This document shows positions 1 through 10,009 of a DNA stretch of 64,000 nucleotides, in pieces. The first letter of the stretch is position 1. Each line of letters starts with the position of its first letter. A program made the translations under genes and the position numbers. Under the pieces are notes generated by a model. It searched no databases and was not told the origin of the DNA. It saw only the letters and a list, made by a program, of their open reading frames with translations. Source of the stretch: Hygrocybe punicea (taxonomy: Eukaryota > Basidiomycota > Agaricomycetes > Agaricales > Hygrophoraceae); assembly GCA_963556145.1 (NCBI GenBank), contig OY744470.1, positions 1,054,001 to 1,118,000 on the forward strand. Direction: 5' to 3'.

Positions 1-1052
1 TCTCATCCACAGCGACGGCTTTTGTATGTGGGTTTACGCGGATTACGCCTGGAGAGAAGCATTTTTGGAATTTTTCGGCTAACTGTGGCGGAACCGGTTT
101 TTGAGGGTTGAGGATGATGAGTGGGAGGAGACGATATGATGCTGTGGCTATAATGCACAACTTGTGTCAATCATTTCATCAAGACATGGCCGCAGACTGG
201 TGGCACATACCGACAGGACTAAATTTTGCGTGATCTTTCCCGACACCCTTGACCGCGTGTAATTCCATATCAATCTCCTGCCCAGGTCTCAGTTTCGCAA
301 TCACGATGTTCGGATTCATCGGTGCAGGTGGGTTAGTGGCAAATACGGAGCCTTGTTCGCCTTTGGGCTCCCACTTGAGATGCGACGAGAGGACTTCAGG
401 ATTGGTGTAGAGCTTAGCGGGATCTGTTTCACGTTCTTTCACCTTTTCATTCCGTGAGCAGGTGACTTGTAGACGAAAAACAATTGTATTATGATCTGTT
501 GCTTGGTCTGCGTTACCTGTGCGGGACGTGAATGGGTAAAGGTAAATAAGGGATGAAAATAATTACTCTTTTTCATCTCTATCAATGCAGGATCGATATT
601 AAGAGGCACCAATCCCAGACGGTGCGAAAACACTTCGTCGACGATAACGGAAGTATTGTTCCATATGTACGCGTCTTCGATTGCAACTGTCGGAACCTGA
701 GCAAGACAGGTGATATCGCAAAATCGTGTAACACCAGAATGACTGACCTCCGCAATGATAATCCTTCGGAACGCATTTGCTATAGATGCATCGACGCCGA
801 CCAAATCAAACTCAATCGAGCGTTGTGACAGACGTTGAATTTGGACTTGGAGTTTCTATCCTTGCCGCAACTCAACGTCAACTTGACGGGCCCAACATGA
901 AGTTGTCCCACACGCACCCGTTTGAATATGGCAAGATCCCAAGCATTGTCTTCGCCATGATAATGTCCTGGATAATCCACACTTGAGATATTCGAAACAC
1001 GGCTTGTGCCAATATTGACGTGTCGTCTCTGGTCATGCCAAGCTGCACGCAT
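1..1052 (-). CDS. RPC40: DNA-directed RNA polymerases I and III subunit RPAC1 (AC40), 3' end cut by window edge
   Basis: This is the alpha-like subunit shared by RNA polymerases I and III; it pairs with AC19 to start core assembly in the nucleus. The exons I resolve are 912-1052, 748-855, 567-696, 211-516 and 1-147, with four introns of 50-63 nt and GT..AG borders, giving 277 codons before the window edge. Diagnostic stretches in order are VSNISSVDYPGHYHG near the N-terminus, EFDLVGVDASIANAFRRI (dimerisation region), HRLGLVPLNIDP, LRPGQEIDMELHAVKG, GKDHAKFSPVATASYRLLP and CFSPGVI. Each matches the conserved RPAC1 order. The ATG at 1052 gives an N-terminus of normal length. The family is usually about 340 aa, so roughly the last 60-70 residues lie outside the window. 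The patatin-like gene starts divergently 115 bp away. Confidence 0.95.
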
Positions 1053-1167
1053 ACCGCTTAGAGAGAATTTGCCGCACGTGACGCTCTTTGGATCCTATTT
1101 TTCTTATTTAGGAGGAGCCAGGGGCAAAATATAATCCGCAAATAAAGTCGCTACTCCGTTACATCGC
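1053..1167. promoter_or_regulatory. Shared divergent promoter, RPAC1 / patatin-like gene
   Basis: Only 115 bp separate the two divergent start codons, so both genes must share the upstream region. I see no clear TATA box. The assignment is by position only. Confidence 0.5.
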
Positions 1168-2291
1168 ATGGCCGAGCCTAGCACTGGACTCAGGTTGCTG
1201 TCATTTGGTGTGTCTTTTTCATCTACTCTAGATACCTCGTTTGACCGTTGCCACTGGCAGATGGGGGTGGTGTAAGGGGGTTGTCAGAACTGTTAATCCT
1301 GCAGCGGCTTATGCTTGGCATTCAAACGGCTGCAAATCTCCCCAACGAACCACTTCCTTGCCAAGTTTTTGATATGATCTGTGGGACTAGTTCTGGAGGG
1401 TTAGCTGTATTCCCCTCAGTATATGCCATCTATTCATTGCTCTCTTTATTTCAAAGGCTCATTGCTTTAATGCTTGGCCGCCTTGGTATGTCGGCCACTG
1501 AAGCCATCCAGGCATACCACACTCTTTCTGAAACCGTAGTTTCCCATGGGAAGAAACATTTTGGAGTTGGCAAGTACAAGGCAAGTGTCTTCGAATCCGC
1601 AGTCAAAAAGATTGTCAGGGAACGATCAGGGCATGAGGACTTGCGCCTGATTGACAATCGGTGGAACCACAACGGGTGCCCAACGTATGTAGAGTCATCT
1701 GGCCATCCGCTCCCCTTTTTACTACTATACTTCAGTTTTGTGTGCGCCCGGAATGCGGGAAACCTCGAGAATGCTTCCGCCCTCCTGTTTCGTACCTACA
1801 AAACAAATGACACCCCCAATTGCACAATATGGCAAGCTGCCCGTGCCACATCTGCCGCACCTTCGTTGTTCGAGAGTATCACCATCGATGGTGTAACATA
1901 TGTTAATGAGGGCTTCGAGTCCAACAACCCTACATTTGCACTCTTCATAGAAGCAAGAACAGCTTTTCCCAACCGGCCGATTGCATGTGTCGTTAGTATC
2001 GGGGGCGGTTTCTGGGATGTACCGAAATCCATTTGCGTCAAGGGCCGCTTTCACGGCATCCGTGATCAGCTCATGGACGATATCGATTCTGAATCTACAA
2101 ATGAAATCACGGCTGAACTCTTACGAGGGACTACAACGATGTACTTCCGGTTCAACATCCCGCTAGGTCCTTTGCCATGGGATTGGAATAAAGTAGGTCG
2201 GATCAAGAGACTCACATCTGCATACTTGAATGACGAGAAGATACATGAGGCTGCCAGGGCTCTTTCTTTCATTATTTCCGAACATACTTGA
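1168..2291 (+). CDS. Patatin-like phospholipase domain protein, 320 aa
   Basis: Exons are 1168-1207, 1261-1399, 1457-1684 and 1736-2291. Splicing joins TTTG to ATGGGG and restores the oxyanion motif DGGGVRG next to the start. The nucleophile elbow GTSSGG follows, and splicing gives SGGLIALMLGRLGMS, as expected of patatins. FVCARN..NLENASALLFRTY and the helix IWQAARATSAAP are also typical. Family members are Ser-Asp dyad acyl hydrolases acting on phospholipids or galactolipids. The catalytic Asp is normally in a D-G-G/A motif just before NNP; here that position reads VNEGFESNNP, with Asn in place of Asp. The protein may therefore be weakly active or inactive. There is no signal peptide and no NB-ARC or TPR extension, which many fungal patatin proteins carry. 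The start at 1168 is favoured because it places the glycine-rich loop correctly. Confidence 0.88.
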
Positions 2292-2594
2292 CACCCCGCG
2301 GGGTGATGACTTGAAACATGTATTTGTTCGCACAGTTATATATATTATCCTGTGTGGGATTCCCTGCATTTGGTTTGTTTTCATGCGTACGAATGTCGTG
2401 CACATCTCGGTCTTTGAATTTTATTGGTGGTGAGTGCGTGCCACAGTGTACAGTGGTGTCGATAGTGGAATAGGGAGGACATCACTCAAGTGACGTTGGT
2501 CCGTGTATTTGAGCCGTTTCCACACAAATATTAGTGACCTGCGCAGTTGTTGCTGAAGCCGGCGCTGGGGTAGTTCCTAGTACAGCGGTCATTG
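2292..2594. other. Convergent intergenic region
   Basis: This is the space between the 3' ends of the patatin-like gene and the HtrL/YibB-like gene. I see no further ORF with coding character and no repeat. Confidence 0.5.
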
Positions 2595-3868
2595 CTATCC
2601 AAAATTAATCGTTACCTTCGGAGGAATCCAGGATGCACCAAACTGTCTCTTCAGCACATCCTCCATGGCTAGCTCTGTAGCCACCCAACAGCTCTCCCCA
2701 GCCTTCCACCAATTCCAGATCCACCTCATGTTTGAATCCGAAACACGACACATCCCTTCCCTCTCCGATGTCCCGGCCATCCACGACTGATAATAGAACC
2801 AGCTACGCCTACAGCTGCCCCAAATGCCATCATGGGGTGAGCATGGGGCCAGCGGGTCTCGTTGCCAGACACTGATGATTCGCGAAGGCTCAAGAAGGAA
2901 GAGCGCATTGATCAGTGTCTGGTCTTTACCGACGAACATCCCACGAGACAGGTAATAATCATGGTACGCAAAGAAGTATTGGCGCCACCATCGGATCGTC
3001 CCTGGTGGTCCTCCGAAGAATGACCCTAGCGGTAGTGTAGTTGGATTGGAAAAAGCAAACAAAAAAATGCAGACTCACCTTCGCTGAAATCAGAGTCCAC
3101 AGGACCCATATCTTCTTGCCAATACCTCAGATTCGAAGACGGGATCCCCCAGAGTGGAAAAAACAATAAATCTTCTTTCGGTGTCCCACTTTTCCCACTT
3201 CCTTTCTGCCAAATTTCTTCGACCCTCCCCAAATCCGGCCAGTTGACGTATTTGTGGTCTTTCCTGAAACTCCCCGCGTCGCACCAAAATGCATATTCGT
3301 AATCCTTACCAGCGTTATTCACCGCTTCGTCCAGATAATACGCCTTGCCATTCCACACCGCATACAATTCAGGGGAATGTCGATGTTCCTCTCGATCCAG
3401 CGTGTGCATCTTGATGTACGCTTCTCGCCACCCGATGAGAGGTGGGATGTCGAATGGGGAAGAATACGACGTGTTGATGGTGATGGGGAGGTTGCCCCGC
3501 ATGGTGCGGATCATGGACTCCATCTCTGGGGTAGTGAAGAAGTAGACGTCGGTAGCGATGGGCTGCAGAAAGTGATACAGCCAAGCAGAGTACTCGCGCA
3601 TGCTGTGTTTTGACTTCGAGAGAGGGAAAAAAGCGGATACGAGGAGAATCCCTGCGGCATCGTGATTCAGTGTTGACTCTCGCTGGTTTTCGGCTTCCAA
3701 AGGAACACCAGCCGACCGTGGCGGGATGAAGGAAATATAAGAGAAGAGACCCAATATGGTGATCAGGAACAGGACTAGTAGAAAACCAATTAGCCTATTG
3801 CGTGTACCCATCATTGGATCAACTAGGATAAATAATAAATAAACAAGTTTTTTCTCGCTATCACTCAC
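2595..3868 (-). CDS. HtrL/YibB-like type II membrane protein, putative glycosyltransferase-like
   Basis: Two exons, 3079-3868 and 2595-3025, are joined across a 53-nt intron (3026-3078). The product is 406 aa from the upstream ATG, or 388-389 aa from the MMG pair 17-18 codons later. A single hydrophobic segment (about residues 25-46) near the N-terminus and no other membrane segment indicate a Golgi/ER-type signal anchor with a lumenal domain. The lumenal part contains LVSAFFPLSKSKHS, a region ending in YEYAFWCDAGSFR, and WQRDPLAP. This is the pattern I associate with the HtrL/YibB family, whose biochemical role is poorly defined but is grouped with glycosyltransferase-like proteins. The family call is from memory of motifs. 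The start codon is uncertain because the divergent DPH5 start is only 39 bp from the upstream ATG. Confidence 0.7.
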
Positions 3869-3907
3869 TGCCGCAGTTTCAAGTTATTGTACGCATTTGA
3901 GCCAGGA

Positions 3908-4993
3908 ATGCTTTACATCATCGGTCTCGGGCTTTGCGACGAGAAGGACATCACTGTACGAGGACTCGAGGTAACAGCACTCATCGTTTAATATTTCATC
4001 TATGAGAACCAAAAGACGGAACCAGGCCATCAAATCGTCCTCGCGAGTATATCTGGAGGCCTATACAAGCATTCTTATGGTTCAAAAGGATCGCCTGGTT
4101 TGGATCTGGATTATTTTGCTAGGACTCTGCTGACATGTCGTAAATAAGGAGGCATTCTACGGAAAAGAGCTGATTGTCGCTGATCGCGATATGGTCGAGA
4201 CGGACAGCGACGAGATCCTGAGAGGTGCGGACAAGGAGGATATATCCTTTCTGGTAGTTGGAGATCCATTTGGGTGAGCATAAACGTTCTTCTCGGATCA
4301 GCAGCCGTCTGACGGCACAGCGAAGGGCAACAACACATACAGATCTCATCCTACGTGCCAGGGCGCTCACCATACCAACTCACATCATTCACAATGCCTC
4401 TATCATCAATGCAGTAGGCGCCTGTGGTCTCCAGCTATACAACTTTGGCCAAACGGTTTCATTAGTTTTCTTCACCGAGACATGGAAGCCAGATAGCTTT
4501 TATGACCGAATTAAAGAGAACGCGGACCTGGGAATGCATACATTGGTTCTCCTGGACATCAAAGTGAAAGAACAAACCGACGAGAACCTCGCAAGGTAAT
4601 ATTCTGTCCTTTTCGTCAAAGACGGCCTCATACTGAACTTGCATCCTTAGAGGCAAGAAAATTTACGAACCGCCACGATACATGTCCATATCTATAGCGG
4701 TTTCTCAGTTACTCGAAGTCGAAGCTCTGCGCCAATGCGAAACGTTATCTCCAGATAACACACTCGCCATAGCTCTTTCTCGAGTCGGCGGTGGACAAGG
4801 AAACGAAGTCATTTTATGTGGGACGCTATCAGAATTAGCTTCCCACCCTCCTGAAGCTTTCGGAAGTCCACTTCAGAGCTTGGTCATTGTGGGGAGGAGG
4901 CTACACCCTCTTGAAGTAGAATATGCAGGACGGTTCGCGATCAACGGGGATACCTGGCGCGATGTGGCTATGAGAGTGTATGGATGCCTCTGA
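3908..4993 (+). CDS. DPH5: Diphthine methyl ester synthase (diphthamide biosynthesis), 290 aa
   Basis: DPH5 is the cytosolic SAM-dependent methyltransferase that methylates the modified histidine of translation elongation factor 2 during diphthamide synthesis. The five exons are 3908-3970, 4026-4097, 4149-4273, 4326-4595 and 4651-4993; all junctions keep frame. Recognisable blocks are [19 protein letters not shown] at the start, [19 protein letters not shown] joined by splicing to [65 protein letters not shown], and LHPLEVEY near the C-terminus. Length matches the family (about 280-300 aa). Nothing looks broken. The gene is divergent from the HtrL/YibB-like gene with a very small shared promoter. 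Confidence 0.96.
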
Positions 4994-5128
4994 GCAAACA
5001 CCGCTGCGCATTATATCAAGACCCGTCTCAAAAAGGTAAATGCATTCAAGTAATCATCATCATCACAGGGTTACTAAGAAACGGATGGTCAAAGAAAGTC
5101 CAAGCGTAAGCTACGGGTACCCCGACTA

Positions 5129-5450
5129 ATCCGACGATCCAGACCTGTCGCCTCGTTTCGCCATTGGGACTTCTGGCTAGAGTTCGCGATCCACCGATCC
5201 AGACCTGCCGCCGTCCCTCACCGCCATGTCCGAAATTCGTTTCGCCATCGGGAGTTCTGGATGGAGTTCGCGATCCACTGATCCGTACCTGTCGGCGTCG
5301 TCCCTCACCGCCACATCCAAAACACCTCTTTTCGCGATCGGGATTTTTGGCCGGACGAAATCCAGCGATCCAAACCTGTCATCGGGCTCCCTCGCCGCCA
5401 TACCGTCAATCACGCTAGCAGGCATTCGTTTCGCAATGGCCCCAGATTGT
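5129..5450 (-). repeat. Imperfect coding tandem repeat of about 90-99 bp, four units
   Basis: On the minus strand the unit runs AGG-x-x-x-GGATCG-x-TGGAT .. CCGATGGCGAAACGA. Three units lie inside the secreted precursor gene. The fourth (5129-5176) lies beyond its stop codon. Spacing between the AAACGA/AAAAGA dibasic codons is 33 and 30 codons within the ORF. Confidence 0.85.
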
Positions 5451-5606
5451 CTGAGAGTGGGAGAAGAGTCAATTGAAATGCATACACATGGTCCAACCAA
5501 GACGATCAACCAAGACGTACGCGATAGGGATCGCCAACGAGTTCGTTGCAAGAAGAGCAACCACAATTGTGGCGAGCGGCAAAATGGACGAGGAAAGCTG
5601 AACCAT
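5177..5606 (-). CDS. Small secreted Kex2-processed repeat precursor (candidate peptide hormone or RiPP precursor), 119 aa
   Basis: Two exons, 5521-5606 and 5177-5450, are joined across a 70-nt intron with GTACGT donor and CTCAG acceptor (5451-5520). The ATG at 5606 gives a near-ideal signal peptide: MVQLSSSILP, then a hydrophobic core LATIVVALLA, then TNSLA as the likely cleavage site (after residue 25). After it come repeats ending in the dibasic Kex2 sequence AKR at residues 35-37, 68-70 and 98-100. Each repeat carries R-[FYS]-GS-[LV]-D, then a variable P-[KE]-[IL]-P-[IM]-AKR tail. Predicted processed peptides are about 31 and 28 residues plus a C-terminal 19-mer. This architecture (signal peptide plus Kex2-cut repeats) is known from fungal pheromone, repellent and dikaritin-type precursors; no specific family is recognised here. 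A TATA box lies upstream. A longer reading frame from 5728 without the intron lacks a signal peptide and is less likely. Confidence 0.72.
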
Positions 5607-5737
5607 TGGAATGAAGAATAAAGAGGTTCTCGATCACAGATGAGACTGTTGAAGCGATTGAATGGAGAATCTCTGGCGTCAAGCCCGAATGCACGAATAG
5701 AATTGAAGTGCAGAATCCTGCAAGTCAACTTCCAGGG

Positions 5738-5745
5738 TTTATATA
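5738..5745 (-). promoter_or_regulatory. TATA box of the secreted repeat precursor gene
   Basis: The minus strand reads TATATAAA about 130 nt upstream of the chosen ATG. A perfect TATA box suggests a regulated, strongly expressed gene with a 5' leader of about 100 nt. Confidence 0.55.
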
Positions 5746-5998
5746 CGAAAGGTTGGTCGGCGTGAAACCTTTTGGGGCATGACGGTTAGTTGGTTGTACA
5801 CGCGTCGCGTCGGCGATAAATCATCAGCGCTGCAACTTAGCTTACTACAATATAATAGCTTCATTTCGTTACCATCCCAGTTTCATCATCTTAGCTCCAT
5901 AATCAAATACTCATACACTCCAGCCGTGAAGTGTTACAGTATGCACAAGAGTCTAATTATATCCACTAGCGAAGCGTTCCGCCGTTCCCATGTGGTTA

Positions 5999-7622
5999 TC
6001 AGATCACAAATGGGGTCGCTTTCGCTTTACCTCTATCATTCACCTGGTCGCGTCGGGTGATCGGTTCTTGCGTGAACACTTGGCTATGAGTATCCAGCTC
6101 ATATTCCGTGGTAACTGTCACCTTGGTGAAGAAGCAGAGTTAATGTACGAAAGAGGTTGAAAAAGAATATGTACTTGGATACTTTGCGTCTGGCGTCCGT
6201 TCTTCTCCTTGCGGAATAGGTTGGCCAGCTTGGAAAGGACATTACGTTTCGGGGTGCCCTGACTACGATGTACAAAGGATACCTCTGGACAAAGAGCTTG
6301 TTGCGGTAAAATCTGCACTCCATTACCGTTTTTGGAAAACTTGGTGCTGCGTCTTTGATTGAGCGGTGCGTCTGCTTTGGATGCATGTGCGTGTTCCGAG
6401 ACTCCGATATTCTGCGCGGTGTTGTGGTGATACCCCGTCACCCAGAAAATGGCAAGAGCATTGAAAATGACCTGACAAGAACGAGCCTTGGGATTGGTAA
6501 AATAAAATGAGGGGAAAACATACATCACTGCCACAACTTCCAAGGCATACCCAGCCCAACTCCTTGCCGCCCAAGACTGTCAGAACGAGAATATTAATCT
6601 GACAATGGCAAAGTAAGTGCATTAGACCTATGACAAGAACAACAAGACCCACAATCGATGTCGTGAGCGCCATAGCGGCTGCACTTGAGACATAGAGATC
6701 TGAGTTCTTATCAGCATAGAGACAGTAAGTACCACGCTCACCACAACGTGCGAATGGCCACTCTCCTGATCACCGGACTCAGAACGCGCTTGGAATTGAA
6801 CAAGGGCCAGAGGAAGAGTATGGTAAGTGTGACGTTGATGAAGCTATTAAGTCGGGCATGAGAGATGCAGTTTGATAAGCGATGTTATCTTTACCTGTCG
6901 TAGGCGAGAACGGGGATGGAAGCAATAGCCTTAAGTCCAATAACACATACCCCATCATCTCGAAAATAGTGTAACTTTCCTGGAGTACATTGGTTGATCA
7001 GCGCAGTAAGCCAAGGTATTGAGAACTTACCAACAAGCATGCAGAGGCCTATAACTACAGAATACAACGACAGCATCACAAAGCAGCCAATATAGACGGG
7101 GGACCTGAAACGCCTCATTCCCGCGGCAGGGGACCAAACGACATGCACCTTTTCGACTGAAGAAATAACCGTGAGATTATAGAGGACCTGATAGCCAAAA
7201 ACTCACTCAAGTACGCATAAATGAATACCTTGGAAGTCGCGTAGAACGCGATGCAGACATATATTGCGGTGGAACAAACAGCGGTATGGAATTCCAATCC
7301 AATGCCAAATATAAGGATGCTACCTGGTCTTTACGTTAGTAAGGAAAATGCACATGGAGGAGACGAACTTGTGAAGAGGAACATCCACGAGTCCGCGAAG
7401 ATGAGGATGATACAAAGTCGAGGCCACGGGATGCTATGGAGTGCGCTGAACGACTCTGCGCACAGCCTACGGGATAGGCAATGTGCAAGGACCGAGAGAC
7501 CTGTATATCAATGAGCGGGACGCGAATGAAACGGCGATAACAAGCCACTAACCAAGAAAATTAATCACAGCGCTCAGCAATTGCGTACCAGTAGAGGGAA
7601 ATATTGATCCCTTCGCTAACAT
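5999..7622 (-). CDS. Conserved fungal seven-transmembrane protein of unknown function, 385 aa
   Basis: Ten exons keep frame throughout: 7553-7622, 7369-7500, 7207-7323, 7031-7156, 6895-6979, 6742-6843, 6653-6683, 6524-6598, 6175-6471 and 5999-6121. The product has about seven hydrophobic segments. Family-typical blocks are EKVHVVWSP, RFRSPVYIGCF, YFRDDGVCVIGLKAIASIP, NVTLTILFLWPLF, RRVAIRTLW, NILVLTVLGGKELGWVCL and VIFNALAIFWVT. These are followed by a hydrophilic, probably cytosolic tail that ends with VTVTTEYELD. I recognise this as a widespread, receptor-like Agaricomycete membrane family with no assigned function. The start at 7622 follows from splice phase and gives a short extracellular N-terminus. 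It lies directly upstream of the secreted precursor gene on the same strand. Confidence 0.85.
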
Positions 7623-8811
7623 GGCTTCGACAGTGTAGGTGGGTGGACAAGATGTCAGGAAATGTCGACGGAAGGTAAAGTGGTTTGACGCTCCGATTGC
7701 TTGTGAATTGAAATTTTGTTACAATCAATACGTCCTTGTTGAACCTGCATGACAGTGCCTCCTGACCCCCGTTAACAGCTCGGGTTATATCCCTACCCAC
7801 TTTTCCTTGAACGTGATTACAGCGTAGCCGCGACGCAATCCAAGCCCATTAGACTTGTTCTTGTCAGGGGGGAGAAAGCTCCTGTATTCAGGGATATGCA
7901 CCACCCTCCAAGAATCTCTAGGGGGCTTACCCGAAACTAACGCAGCGGAGGTCTTGCATGGGGATATGGAAGGCAACGAGGCACTTCCGACATGTTTTGA
8001 ACAACAAAGCATCAAGGGCTGTTAGCGCCACAAATCCTCTTCGCCTTGAATGATAAGGCCTTGAATGATAAGGTGTTACCAGGTCGGCCCGAACGGACCG
8101 CAACTGGCGAATGAAAACTGAAGCATAATACCATTTGCTGCAAAGGCAACCTGCTATGTGGCAACCCACAGGAGGGCGCAGTCCTCACGGGAAGCGCAAT
8201 CATTTCGCTGACATCTGACTACCGTCGAACACCAACCGAAGGACATACTGAGTCTGTGCTGGGTGTCTGAACATCCTAATCTTCTCATAACTAAACACCA
8301 TCGTATACTGTCATTGCTCGCACCACACGTAGTCGGTACTCCGATCTAAGAAGTGGAACGACAATGAGCATCTAGGAAGCCAAAAGCATGAAGAGCTCGC
8401 TACTCACATACAGGGTCACTGCAGAAACTCGGGGAGCGTGTAAAATTAAAGATGTCGTTCAGGAATTTCGGTTCGGGAGATAGCCGTATTGTGTGGGGTG
8501 TAAATATTCCCTGTAAATGGGAGATTTCTCAGTGAGAAACTCTGATGAAGAAGAGGATGACCGTACTGCCTTCCCAACGGTTGTATTTCGCACTGATGTC
8601 ATGTAGTTCTTCTTTGATAGAAATTTTGTAGGCCTAGTCAATTGTTATCACTGCCGGCTACTGGGGTCGTTAAAAAACAGTTCAGGTATTCGCATACTGC
8701 TCCGCTCGTTCACTCATGTGCGACCCCAGGGACATTGAAGTGAATGGGCACTGGTCTGTACACCACAGTATGGAAGAGATGCACGATGCGTCGACGATCA
8801 CCGCAGCTCAC
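7623..8811 (-). other. Unresolved region with coding-like fragments
   Basis: Minus-strand open stretches, for example around 7785-8203 (containing LFKTCRKCLVAF) and 8459-8641, look partly coding but I could not build a consistent exon chain or name a family. A short direct repeat TTGAATGATAAGG occurs twice near 8045-8073. This could be an F-box-like or lineage-specific gene, or a relic. Confidence 0.25.
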
Positions 8812-8889
8812 CTCAGTGGGATTCCGAATGTCCTTTAGCAACTCTGTAACATCAAGATTGGACCAAAAAACCTGCAAAGGGTTATCCAT
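8812..8889 (-). CDS. Possible first exon of an unidentified gene
   Basis: An ATG at 8889 opens 26 codons (MDNPLQVFW, then a leucine- and charge-rich stretch ending NPTE) and stops exactly at a good GTGAGC donor. Later exons could not be traced confidently. The call is tentative. Confidence 0.25.
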
Positions 8890-9147
8890 GAACGTGTGAT
8901 GAGCAAATGGGGTCGTGGTCGATCAGAATCTGAGCTGCTGGGGAAAAGATCGCGTCGAAGTTTGCCGGAGAAATCAGTTACCGAGAGAGACTTGTCGTAG
9001 ATTGGTAAGAGGAGACTGAACCCAGGTTGTTGTTGTAGGTTTGAAGCGGTCGACGGCGGAACCAAGTCGATTAGGAGAATGCTGCAAACTGGTGATGTAA
9101 CACAGCAGCTCATGAATATCAATGCCGAAGCGCTGCCCGCTGGAACG

Positions 9148-9396
9148 TCAATTCCGCAGATTGCAACATACCCTTAGCGCAACTGTATTCATCGGATCCG
9201 ATAGCACCGCTATCATGTTCTCAGAGATGGGTTTGCACGCCTCCATGTACGCCCGAACAGCCTTCTCCGGGGCAAAAAGCTTTGCTGTCACCCGCTGCAG
9301 TAGTGCGTAGAATGGATGTCCTGGGCGCTTAAGTAGGCTAATGATTGATAGCGCATCCGAAAGGACTGATTGTCCAAGAGATTCGCGTTTCGCCAA
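9148..9396 (-). other. Unidentified coding-like exon
   Basis: An 82-codon minus-strand stretch includes SIISLLKRPGHPFYALLQRV and ENMIAVLSDPMN. Its amino acid composition is normal for a globular helical protein, and it ends near a possible GTATGT donor. Its relation to the fragments on either side is unclear. Confidence 0.3.
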
Positions 9397-9490
9397 CGCC
9401 GACTCTGTCTAACACAGCAGCAAAATTCAACAAAAACCCCAATGCGAGACACAGAACCTACACACTTACAAGTAACAATGCCAAGTTTTA

Positions 9491-9950
9491 CTTAACATCT
9501 TTGAGCCTTTCGTGTCCTCGCATACTCCTCTCGTAACAGACGCTCTGCGGCGGCTGCATTGGGCCTAAGCCACGAACTTGAAGGGTCACCCCAAATCGTC
9601 TTCGCAGTCAGAAGCGCCTCCATGTGGCCATCGCCGAGGTGGCATCAACGAATGGTACAACGTCGACCGAACGTCCGAGTGTGTCTGGTAGGCGGATGAG
9701 GAGATTCACGACGCGCGAAAAGCCAACAAGGATGTCGACATCACTGTCAGGCCTCTGAGCACCCCTAGCTGACCGAACCAAAGACAACCGCCCATGTGAT
9801 ACTTCGATCTACTGGCTCGAATATGGGGCTGCAGAGGGATCGGAGCCAGTCGATGTCGATGGCTGCTGTAGGTACTGTGGTCATGTCGGTTTGGGTCATT
9901 GCGGGAGGCTGAGGGGGCGTATCGAAACAGAGGTTCGAGAAATAGGACAT
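9491..9950 (-). pseudogene. Frameshifted minimal nucleotidyltransferase (MNT-type) gene
   Basis: The minus strand encodes WAVVFGS in one frame and ARGAQRPDSDVDILVGFSR in the next frame; together they form the nucleotidyltransferase signature GS-x-ARG-xxxxSDVD with both metal-binding Asp residues. A further stretch DVVPFVDA continues. The downstream block MEALLTAKTIWGD is in a third frame. At least two frame changes without splice sites indicate a relic, unless the assembly has indels here. Intact family members transfer nucleotides onto protein or small-molecule targets. Confidence 0.6.
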
Positions 9951-10009
9951 TTTCTGAGCGATTTTGTAGATATTTAAGAGTCAAAATTTTGTGCGAAATA
10001 GACAACTTC

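Noticed and set aside
5226..5621. Plus-strand 131-codon frame across the precursor locus
   Set aside because: It is antisense to the repeats, with no signal peptide or known motif; open only because the repeats are stop-poor.
5177..5728. Unspliced 183-codon minus frame as the precursor gene
   Set aside because: It lacks a signal peptide and contains an in-frame stretch that has good GT..AG borders. The spliced model from 5606 gives a clear signal peptide and the same repeat frame.
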